A stretch of 64,000 nt of DNA from the NCBI GenBank assembly GCA_003864495.1, contig ML133387.1, positions 2,920,781 through 2,984,780 on the forward strand, in the 5' to 3' direction. The position numbers and the translations under genes were made by a program. A model generated the notes under the pieces. The model saw nothing but the letters and a program-made list of their open reading frames with translations. It was not told the origin of the DNA and made no database searches. Position 1 is the stretch's first letter, and each line of letters starts with the position of its first letter. The DNA is from Nemopilema nomurai. Its lineage: Eukaryota > Cnidaria > Scyphozoa > Rhizostomeae > Rhizostomatidae. Positions 24,801-33,594 of this stretch are shown piece by piece.

Positions 24801-27282
24801 ATGGTTTTAGCACTCTCTATTGTTGCTGATGGGCATTGCACAGGATGCCATGGAAGTGATGCCAAGAGATAAGATCAAAGTACATCATTTGAAGCTTTTG
24901 GCTTTCTTCTTAAAAGCTTTGGATATACGCAGCCATCTAGCAGGGAAGCCAGAAAAACATATTGATGTCATAGAAGACAAAATAATTACAGCTTTCACAT
25001 CTCTGGTGATGAGACTCTCAGAAAACTTGTTCAGACCAATCTTTTTAAAGGTACATATAATTATACTCAAATCAAAATGTAAATCATACACCCAATAATA
25101 ATTTAAAAAAGGAACCATGTTTTTATTCATAATAAATCCCCTGTTTTCCACAAGGATTCACACTATGATTATAGATCTATGTTAAAAGACAAGTGATTTG
25201 ACAAACGTATTCAAATTAATTAATTTTAGTTATTCATTTGAGATTTTTTGTAAACTGAATGTATATATACAGAACTAAAGGAGCTATAATGTATATATTA
25301 TGTAGCTAGCATGCAGCAGTGCCAAATTTTGCTGATGTACCACAGAGAATCACATAGCAATCATTTTGCTGGCATGTAATATTTGCAGATCAATTTTTTT
25401 TAATTATTATTTATAGATGAATATGGTATTGATAATTGGATTTACCTTCGCTTGTTTAGATTTCCAGTTGGTCATCATCTGATGAGGAGAAAGCAACAAG
25501 ATTGATAACATTTTATCGACTCTGTGGGGCCATTGCTAGAAAACTGAAAGGCCTTTTCCTACTTTTTGCCAGCCACATCACAAAACCCTGTGCAGAGCTA
25601 ATTGGTAAATGCAACAAAAATGATGAAGGTATATTAATACTTTCTAACTTTCATTTACCCTAAATATCAAACTGTAGTTTACCTAACCAACACATTGTCA
25701 TCCAAGGGCCCCCTTAAGACCTCTCCCCAATCTGTAAAGCCCTTTCCTATGGTGCTAAGCTTTTTTAATTTTATGATTCCAGCACGGGATGAATTAACCT
25801 TCTTTTTCTCTTTGAAGGACTTTATTCAACTTTTTATCCAGATTGCAAAAGCCATTTTACCAAACTCAACTTAATACAGCCCTTGGTAGGCTACATGTGC
25901 CGTTTTCAAGTTGTGTTCAAAATATTTGAACTGTTTCATCTAATAGCAAGAAATATTTAATTAACATGTTTTTCGTAGATGTGCCCCTATTCAAAGAGCA
26001 GAATGAAGAGCTGTCAAACTTGCTGTTGATAAACATATTTGACTGCCTGCAAAGTTGTTTTTTGCATGACTCGCATGGATTTGTTAACAAGGAGAGGTTT
26101 GAGTCTCTCATGACACCACTTGTTGATCAGGTACTGTACCAAAATAATAAATGAAATAATAAGCATATTATTTTGTTGTTTGTTGCATACATTGGTTAGT
26201 TATTCGGTTTTCTTAAAAGGAAATTTCGTTTTTGTAGATTGACAACGAAATGGGAGGAGAGGAATATAATGATCGCGTGATAAATCATCTTGTTCCTTGT
26301 TTGGCCTCATTTGCAGTGGCTGTTAATGAGGAGTCTTGTTGGAAGACACTGAACTACCAAGTTCTTCTGAAAACGAGGCATCAATCACCACAGGTTATCA
26401 CATTATTCATTTATATGGTTAGCTCGGGGTAACTCTAGGGGATTACTTTTTTTAAATTCTTTTGAAATATCTTAAATATGTTTAAGCACTCTTTTTTACA
26501 CAAGTGGAAACTAAAATAGTTATCTATTCAAAATTTTTTAGAGAACTTTATTTGAAGGTCCACAGAGCTTTCTTTATGAAAATATGACCAGAAGCTGACT
26601 TTTTGTTTAGATATGTCAATGCTGTAATATTTAGTATTATCTAACAGGTTCGCCTTGCCACATTAAAGATCCTGGAGGAAATTCACAAGCGCATTGGAGA
26701 AAGCTATTTAATATTGCTCCCAGAGACCATTCCTTTCCTTGCAGAGCTGATGGAAGGTAGATATTTGCATATTGTTGGTATCTTTTGGGTACTTTGAGCA
26801 AGCAAATGAAAAGTAAGCAATGATATTGGTGTGTGAGAGTTTTTGCAAGGCATTTTTGGTAGAAGAAATCATAGCCAATTCTACAACTCAGATTGACCGA
26901 TAACAAACTAGCTATCACAAGCTGGATGTATCCCTTATCTTTAAATATTGACTGTCTGATTTGATTTAGACATTCAAAAATGTTAAAGTTAAGCTGAAGT
27001 TTGTTACCATTGTTTTGGGTTTTCAATTACAATTTCCTTTTTGCTATTATATACTATATAAATATATGTGCTTTGCAGAGTTCTGTCATTGTGTAGCATT
27101 ACCTAGAGTTGTGAAATTAAGGCCTGTATATATGCTGCTTGAAGTATTAAATCTGTGTAGTTCTGGCATCTGATGAATTCAATTTATTTTCAGACGAGGC
27201 ATTTGAGGTTGAGAAGCAGTGTCAACATGTGATCAGCAATATGGAAGAAATACTTGGTGAATCACTACAAAAATACTTTTAA
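4505..27282 (+). CDS. HEATR1: HEATR1 / UTP10 / BAP28, HEAT repeat-containing protein 1
   Basis: HEATR1 is a nucleolar HEAT-repeat scaffold of the t-UTP part of the small-subunit processome, needed for rRNA transcription and 18S pre-rRNA processing. Thirty-eight exons with GT-AG introns join without a phase conflict into 2133 codons plus TAA; the human protein is 2144 residues. Conserved blocks include the N-terminus MTSLSRQLQ; VLPFHETNFFSRVI at about residue 140; VLHNIMSIFTFMGANV with QDDSYSF around 1310-1335; the BP28CT domain at roughly 1838-1990, including LLAFFLKALDIR; and the C-terminal run ESLMTPLVDQ, CWKTLNYQVLLKTRHQSP, LLPETIPFLAELMED and a final QKYF. The start is the first ATG of an 858-base first exon and gives the family N-terminus. 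Exon coordinates are listed in three separate entries. No frameshift or internal stop is seen, so the gene looks functional. Confidence 0.97.
11820..11912 (+). repeat. Short degenerate tandem repeat in HEATR1 intron 9
   Basis: Units built on TGTTTGG, in forms such as CGTGTTTGGTCCA, recur about eight times just upstream of the exon 10 acceptor. The array gives no protein homology and lies within the intron. Confidence 0.6.
15162..15281 (+). repeat. Short degenerate tandem repeat in HEATR1 intron 16
   Basis: Several copies of a TGACCTTTCA-type unit stand in a row, as in CGTGACCTTTCACGACC, followed by further diverged copies. The array is intronic and has no coding potential. Confidence 0.6.
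16436..16610 (+). repeat. Dispersed repeat copy A in HEATR1 intron 18
   Basis: This block starts with GGCCTAGGCCCAGGAGCCTC and contains a GGGGGCCCC core and a GAGTAGCATGGCACGA segment. A second, diverged copy of the same orientation and order lies at 50228-50425. Two copies with matching internal landmarks show a dispersed interspersed repeat. No coding function or element class can be assigned. Confidence 0.65.
21247..21409 (-). mobile_element. tRNA-derived SINE, copy 1
   Basis: Read on the minus strand, the element has a head containing GGGGCAGTGCTGATAAATGG, then a tRNA-like part. That part has a perfect A box TAGCTTAGTTGG, an acceptor stem GACCCGA that can pair with TTGGGTC, and a near-perfect B box GGTTTGAGTCC. 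A tail follows, ending GGTTATTTTTCCGCACTCTC. The second copy at 33094-33421 shares head, tRNA part and tail, so the unit is a repeat family and not a lone tRNA gene. The anticodon arm is irregular, with a loop GTACAAA and an extra base, so decoding is unlikely. It sits in HEATR1 intron 26, opposite to the gene. Confidence 0.75.
21578..27282 (+). other. HEATR1: HEATR1 exon map, exons 27-38
   Basis: Coding exons: 27, 21578-21741; 28, 22152-22198; 29, 22597-22720; 30, 23076-23216; 31, 23577-23899; 32, 24106-24373; 33, 24811-25050; 34, 25460-25628; 35, 25979-26130; 36, 26238-26393; 37, 26648-26756; 38, 27194-27282 with stop TAA at 27280-27282. Exon 28 is only 47 bases. Exon 30 could alternatively begin near 23001, after a stronger-looking acceptor, which would add 25 codons in frame. 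I chose 23076 because VYRLL directly after ELVEK best matches the family. Confidence 0.9.
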
Positions 27283-29105
27283 ATACCGGCGTCTGTATTG
27301 GGCGTATGATCAAGATGATATTTACTATTCACAAGAGCACTCACATGTTTAATCATTTTTCTTGCAAATCAAAGGACTTCTCTGTACTTAGTGCACAGAA
27401 AAATCATCTATCTGTTAGCAATGCAAGTTGAGGCAGTGTCAACCTAAAAGGTCTGGAATAAATCAGAGAAAGGGAAAATACATGCATACTGCTCCAGAAA
27501 ATATATGCTTTTTTATCCAACTGCCCCACTTGCACCAATGAAAAAATGGTTTTTCTGGAAAAAATAGGCCCCTTCATGGTTATTTTTTTCCAAGCCTCTG
27601 CTGGTAGCTGCAACCCCCCTGTTGGCATGTTTTCTGTTGTTTACAAATCATGTCTTGAGCCTGTCTGCATATGAGCCTGTCTGCAAATGAGCCTGTTACC
27701 TCTAAATAAGTTATCCTGTCAATAGCAAATCATACAAACATTAATTTTGATGAGGCCAACAAAATATAGATGCCCTAAGGTTCAATGGCTGAGTTTATTC
27801 GTTTTTGGGCGGTTTTAAGAAAAAACAGCATTATTTGCAAAGAAAAAGGAGCAATGAAGGAATGAGCACTTTCCTGAAGTAGTGCAAGAAAGGTTTTATT
27901 GGTCATAAACGAAGACTTTTGCGTTAAAGCAATGTTGTTAGACAAAAATTTTAAAAAAGATGCCAAATTCTTCAACAACAAGTACATCTTAATTTGGTTC
28001 TTTATTTGAAGGAAGTCTAGAAAATTCTTATGTCAATACATATTTGATTTTACCACATTTTCAACAGCACATCATTGCACCCCTGAAATGCTCAGGAAGT
28101 GGAATTTCACGTACATACAAATTTTTTCCCAGTAAGGTCTGGTTCATTGTGCTTTTTGTTGTTTGACAAACTGAACAACCCAGCAAAAGATAAATAATTA
28201 TTACAATAGTCCCATTAAAATCCTGGTTACCTTTGCCTCTATATAGAGCCTCAACTCCAAAAAACCAAAAGTGCTTGGTAGTTATTTTTGCAGTATTTCA
28301 GGTGTGCAAAAGCTAAATCAAAGATATGCTTTCAAAAGCGACCAGCTCAACTTGCCTGACTACATGTGTCAGGCATTAAGATCTCTTCAGTTGTCATCTT
28401 TGAAAGTGTTATATTTATTTGAAGAGGTGGAAAGACAAGACTTGAAAATCAATTAGAAAGTCTTTAATTGACTAGCAGTCGTAGATCACTGACAACAATG
28501 AATGCATAAAAATTCATTTGCACAACACACTGACTGATAACATTTAAAAATTCTGTTTACATATAACTATTAGGAAGTCATGTCTCCTTGCTCCACAACA
28601 AAAGCTGGTTGTCTTGGGCTTTGTTTTAAGTATCCTAAAACAAAAGTTCTGAAATAATATGATGAAAACAAAAAGGAACACAAAAGCTACATCAAACTGT
28701 TTGATTTTTATGTTCTGTGATTAAGTGTTGTCAAATTCAATGGAAATTCTTAATTGATATAAACTTTCCACTGGAAACCTGGCTGATTGAAACTGTTGTC
28801 ATTTCATTCACAAACCTCTTATCAATTTTGTCTACAACTGAATGCTTAGCCACCTGCCAAAAGACTTCCGTGTCATTAAGATAAGTCTGGGCAAAAATTT
28901 ACTTCAAAGAAATAAATCTAATAACCAGATAACAATAATAAAACTTGAAGTGTGTTTAAAAGACTAAAATTTTCTTTACAGCTTAACATTAAGATCACAA
29001 AAAATCAAGAGCAATCAGATAAATTAGTCTAGAATGGTATGTTTTGGCAAATGAAACAATTTTTATCGTTCCAACATCAAGTCACCAAACCGAAAACAAG
29101 TTACC
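27283..29105. other. Intergenic region between HEATR1 and the ATP synthase delta gene
   Basis: Both genes end facing this region. It holds the HEATR1 3' UTR, including AATAAA at 27457, and probably the 3' UTR of the minus-strand ATP synthase gene, which may be spliced. A 61-codon plus-strand open frame at 28271-28456 lacks family resemblance and is not called. Confidence 0.6.
27457..27462 (+). terminator. Candidate polyadenylation signal of HEATR1
   Basis: A canonical AATAAA lies 175 bases after the HEATR1 stop codon, a sensible position for 3' end formation. No transcript evidence is available here. Confidence 0.45.
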
Positions 29106-30138
29106 TTATTCTAGCGCTTTGATAAGTGCTTCATGAAATTCAATTCCAACAATGGCCTTAGCTCGCTCAACCTCTGTTGAAGCAGTTGAAAGCAAAGTTT
29201 GCGATGCCTCAAGTCCTTGGCGTGCTGCATGGACATCCAAATCTCCTAATGGGGCTGCCTCTTCAGCTAAGATTTGTGCAGACGAGTCCTTGTTGACTGT
29301 GATAGTACCACTGCTTACAAAGTACTTCTCAGTGCTTCCTCCACTATAAACTGTAACTACACCGGGCTTTAGGACTGAGATAATTGGGACATGGCTTGGG
29401 AGAATACCAAAACTCCCAGTCAGTGAAGGCACATCAACTTGTGAAACTCCTTGCTCATTGAAAAATACCTGTTTTGAAAGTGATGTTTTGTGAGTTTACT
29501 AATAAGTGCCTAACTGGAAGCTTGTTTGATATCTGAGAAATTTACTCTAGTGGCTCGTGTTAAGGTACCGAGATAAGGTGTGTGTATACATTTAGGTTTT
29601 GATCACTTTACCTTGTATTTAAATCCTTAGCTTCCTATTCACCATTTCATTAAACTGCTCAAGCTAGAATTAGCAAATTTGAATCCCAATGTACAATTAA
29701 AAGTTTTCTTCGAAAAGAATATGTAATTTCAGATTCAAGAATTATTAGCAAGGCCTATTTACTGTTTAAGCTTGATAACTATAATAATATGGCCAAGTGC
29801 ATTAAAGCGTCGGGACTTTGTTTCACTTTTCTAGGATAATTTGGCATTCAACTTGCCAAAAAATAGCGCGTGAGTACTAGACATGGCAAAACATGAAAGT
29901 GAATGGTAAAACATGGCAAAGTTTACTCTGAAGAACGGTGTTCTAAACGGCAGGGTTTAATGACAAATGTTGTATCAATGTTAATGGCAGGACTACAGAC
30001 CTTTTGAGGAGTACCAAATGTTAATGATAAACCACCAGACACTGCTTCATCTGCATATCCTCGTTTGACTAGAGCCATTCGAAGTAATCTGGCTGGAGCC
30101 TGAACTCTGCAAACATTTCGGAGAGCGGCAAAAGACAT
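29106..30138 (-). CDS. ATP5F1D: Mitochondrial ATP synthase F1 subunit delta
   Basis: The protein is the delta subunit of the F1 central stalk (homologue of bacterial epsilon), which couples the c-ring to the rotating gamma subunit in the mitochondrial inner membrane. There are two coding exons on the minus strand: 30138-30001 with 46 codons, and 29468-29106 with 120 codons plus TAA. Together they give 166 residues against 168 in human. Residues 1 to about 28 are an arginine-rich presequence ending RGYA, a typical matrix-processing site. The beta-sandwich follows, with LSLTFGTPQKVFFN, VDVPSLTGSFGILPSHVP and KYFVSSGTITVN. The C-terminal helical hairpin ends in EALIKALE. A splice donor begins two bases after the stop codon, suggesting a 3' UTR intron. 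The gene is tail-to-tail with HEATR1 and head-to-head with THNSL2. Confidence 0.95.
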
Positions 30139-31152
30139 TTTTAGCGAAGTTTCTTGGACTATCTGCAGCAGTCTTCAGGCCGGCGAGACAAGAGAGATCA
30201 GAGCAAATGCCTTTTGAAGCAGAGGCGAGTTTTCGCACAATCGAGGCTGTGCTACTATGGCCTCTCAAAGTTCTCAAGCTTTGAGAGTCAAAATTAACTT
30301 GATTCCCCAATTCAACTGGAAACGAAAAGGGCCAATTCAACAGAAATTTAATGCTTATGCGTTTTCGGCTTGTGGAGAACACTGATAGCATGAAAGAAGT
30401 TGAGAGGCTCGAGGGTGAAAGCCATTAACATGTGTACACAAAAATGAAAGAAAAAGAGTTGGGCGTTTACTTAGATGAGAAATGATGGCTCTATCTTATG
30501 GCCCAGGATGGAATGAGCAAATTTCTAGTCAATTTCTAGTTTCTTGTTTATAAATAGGAGAGTCAGGGAAGGTAATTTTTCGTTTGCACCAAAATCACCT
30601 TTCACGAGACACGAGCATGCGTGAATTGCTTTTTAGGATATCTTTAAAGTCGGTGACGTTTCGGCACCTCTTAATAATCGAATAAAACGTTCATGATGGC
30701 TGCAGACTATCTTGGATAATTGCCAAAGAGTGGTGAACACGAAGAACGAAACAACGAAACGAAACGAAATTTTAAGCGAGAAAATTTTAAATGATTCGTT
30801 TTGTAATTGTTCTCTACCTATCAATATCGCCCAATGGCAACTAATGACCAGGGGAAGGTGGGGATAAATCTTTCTTAAATAGCACATGGAAAAGTAGAAA
30901 CGTAACTTGTTGCTGTGCAGTTTTGTCCTGTGAGGTTGAAAAGATTTTCAACAGCAACACGATATTTTAGCAAAAGTAGATGCGCAAATTGTGCTTACCT
31001 TAATTTTCTTAAATTTTGAAAACTTGCAGGATAGAAAGGATATATCAGAATACAAGCGGCTGTCCGACTTGACTGCAAAGAAACTTTTAAGACTCTAATC
31101 ATTTCATCATAAAGTTGTAATCATTTAATCACAAGATTCTAATAATCGCATT

Positions 31153-31423
31153 CTAGATCGGCCCATTGTCACAGATACTTGATAATGTTGTGAAGTTAAC
31201 AAAGAAGCAACTTGTCTTTTTTTGTAAGGAAATCAGGCAAATCGGCCAAGCGGCAGTGGCAATGAATAGCTTGCAATTTGGATTATTGTGTGAATTAAAT
31301 TCTAAGATTATTGTGCAGATTGTAGATTCCATAAATACATATATAAAAGAATACAAGAAAGCAGGTTTGGAAGAATCTGGGCTTCTTTTTATGGGGGATT
31401 GCACCTTTGGGACGGCGAAGTAG
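31153..31423 (+). other. Unrecognised exon-like open segment, helical protein character
   Basis: The open segment directly follows a TTCTAG acceptor and runs for 90 codons to a stop. It begins IGPLSQILDNVVKLTKKQ and contains the helical stretches LCELNSKIIVQIVD and INTYIKEYKKAGLEESG. There is no in-frame ATG near its start, so it would have to be an internal or last exon, or a gene fragment. A further stretch in another frame, NTNIMRCMGTLVWNTQ, follows after two stops. I recognise no family. The minus strand is also open here for 156 codons, which weakens the case. It may be a decayed gene or a lineage-specific one. Confidence 0.3.
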
Positions 31424-31876
31424 CCTAGAATGGAATTGAAGCGTGCGTTGAAGAGGATGGGCTTGCTAAACCCAGCGATAACACTAACATCATGCGATGT
31501 ATGGGCACATTGGTCTGGAACACACAGGTAATATCGTTTAAACGTTTTAAGATGGGGATTTCCGATATTTTCCTTCAACTTGCGAAACCATCCCTTCTTT
31601 GTGAATCTGTTAATAATATGCACCGTCCACTATGGTGAGGTATTAAGGGACAGTGCAAAATTCATTTTACTACCTGGCCGGTAAAGAAACATTTTTGTTA
31701 AGAAATCCATCTACCCTGTATTAACTCTGTCAAAAAACAATTGCCCTGTAACTCTCTCCTTGAAAAATATACCTGCTCTATACTTTCAAGTCTATTATGA
31801 ATATCACATTACTGAGAAAAATAATTAGCAATTTTGCACTGTCCTTGATGCGAACAAAAGGTCTAAAAACTTACCT

Positions 31877-32071
31877 TCAGTACGATTCTGCGGTGCCTTT
31901 TCGCCGACTAACTCTGCTGCTGCAGTTTTCTGATCTTCTTCCCCTTGCTTTTTATTACCCTTTCGCGAAGCATCATTGAACTGATTCTCACTGTGATGGG
32001 TTTTCTCTCTATTGACGTTCGCATGCAAAATGAATTTCAACTTGCAGCAGAGAAATTGGCGAGAAAGAATT
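31877..32071 (-). other. Candidate minus-strand internal exon of unknown gene
   Basis: Read on the minus strand, a TTACAG acceptor opens a frame containing HSENQFNDASRKGNKKQ and EKAPQNRTE, rich in charged residues. It closes at a strong consensus donor, CTGAAG followed by GTAAGT. There is no in-frame ATG. A phase-compatible acceptor, GTGTTCCAG, occurs about 350 bases further along the minus strand at 31526, leading to a segment with SVIAGFSKPILFN. I recognise no family, so this is a gene-prediction hint rather than a gene. Confidence 0.25.
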
Positions 32072-32390
32072 CTGTAACATTATGTTAATGTGCCTTCTCG
32101 TTTCATAATTGTGTTATGTCTAAATCCCTTAAACACAGTATAAAGTAAGAATGCCTTACCCTTATTTATATATAAACAGAAACATGATCCAGAAAGCTAT
32201 AGCAAAACAAAATTCGACCTTTTGTTTTTTGTTAGCAGAATGAAACGTGTTCTTTCTATCCATTAAATTCCTTTTGTTGATAATGTGTTCGGAGGTATAT
32301 TGGACAAAATTTATTGTTTTGAAGCTGGAATGAAGTCTTTTCTTTAAATATTATATTCTAAACTTGTAGATTTTAAGTATATCTTTCTAT

Positions 32391-32620
32391 AGGCCTACAA
32401 TGGTATGGACTACATAGCTAAGCCATTTGATTTAAAGTTAGGCTCTTTTTTAGATTTAGTGCAACAAATGAGATCCACTGTAGATCAAAATGCTAAATCA
32501 GAAAAGGCCTATAAAAACATTTGAGGGAGGGAGAAAGAGAAAGTGGGATTAGTCCTGAAGTAAGTAAGCTTGATGAAGCCATTGAAAATATATTCAAGGC
32601 ATTTTAAAATTCAGAAAAGG
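32391..32620 (+). pseudogene. Unrecognised frameshifted coding-like segment
   Basis: After a CTATAG acceptor, the frame reads AYNGMDYIAKPFDLKLGSFL, then LVQQMRSTVDQNAKSEKAYKN, and hits a stop. In the next frame, coding-like sequence continues with GISPEVSKLDEAIENIFKAF, then another stop, then NSEKELMEYKNYKNSRIR. The composition suggests a helical or coiled-coil protein that has decayed by frameshift and nonsense changes. It could belong with the open segment at 31153-31423. No family is recognised. Confidence 0.3.
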
Positions 32621-33093
32621 AGCTGATGGAGTACAAAAATTACAAGAATTCTCGAATTCGAGCAATTTGTATCTTTACATATGGCAAAAATGGGTCGTGG
32701 AATTGGAATCTTCATGTTTAAATTACTCTGTTCCGAAATTTTCCAGCGTTTGGACCGTGAGGCTGTGAATTAACCCATTCTAGAAATCTAGCTTTTTCTA
32801 TAGACTCAAATGGAATTTGCTGAAAATGCGATCCAATGCAAATCGCGGTCTTATCTCAAGAAATATCTAAAAATTCAAAACAAAGTAACTTAACTCTCGT
32901 CATAAGAGTCAAAACAACTTGAACTTTTCAGTATAACCTAAGTTAAAGATCAAGATTTCAATTCTGATGTTCATTGTTGAGAAAGAGCCGTAGATACCGA
33001 GACACAAAATCGATAACGTCGACCCGAATCGGAGAGTAAACAGTCTAAAAAAAGAAAGAGAAAGCGCACACGGCAGACTTTTGTCTTCGTCTA

Positions 33094-33421
33094 TCGAAGA
33101 CTGTCTTCGAAAAATAAACATGTTTCATTTGTCATGGGCAACAGTATTTCCTACAAAGAATCATAGAGAGTGCGGAAAAATTACCGACCCGAGCGAGACT
33201 CTCCTATGCAATAGGCATGAGAGAGGGGCAGTGCGGATAAATTGTTTGGCCTTGAGTGACGCCTTGAGGCATGAACCGATACCTCAGCGGAAGAGCATTT
33301 GGCGCACAAAGTCAGGGGCCGTGGCCCGTGGGTTCGAGTCTCGCTCGGGTCGGTTATTTTTCCGCATTCTCTATGAATTGGTTCATGTTTAATTTCGAAG
33401 ACTGTTTTTGAAAGAAATAAA
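33094..33421 (+). mobile_element. tRNA-derived SINE copy 2 with inverted second tail and flanking direct repeats
   Basis: The core at about 33222-33374 matches copy 1 at 21247-21409: head with GGGGCAGTGCGGATAAATTG, tRNA-like part with a perfect B box GGTTCGAGTCT, and tail GGTTATTTTTCCGCATTCTC. Unlike copy 1, the reverse complement of the tail, including TCATAGAGAGTGCGGAAAAA, also lies on the left at 33161-33201, so the ends form an inverted repeat of about 45 bases. Outside this, direct repeats of about 25 bases at 33094-33118 and 33395-33421 look like a long target-site duplication. It lies about 170 bases upstream of the THNSL2 start codon. Confidence 0.7.
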
Positions 33422-33594
33422 TCTTAGTCACGGTAGATTTCTGGCTTTAGAAGGCATAAGACAAAAATAATTGATGTTCTCGTCTCGCGGTTTTCGGCCG
33501 AAAACGGATATGGACTTTGACCGCGGTCAATGCACGTCAAAATAGCGAGACCCCTTTCTATCAGTGAGTGCATTACCCAGGCTTGTAGAAAAAG

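Larger units (their letters stand above)
30139..33594. other. Divergent intergenic region between ATP synthase delta and THNSL2
   Basis: This region must contain the promoters of both flanking genes. It also contains unexplained protein-like segments at 31028-32620, a possible minus-strand exon at 31877-32071, and a SINE copy with long flanking direct repeats at 33094-33421. Nothing else with recognisable identity is seen. Confidence 0.55.

Noticed and set aside
31153..31623. A 156-codon minus-strand open frame
   Set aside because: It overlaps a plus-strand frame with more protein-like helical sequence, shows no family resemblance, and its length is within what AT-rich non-coding DNA can give.
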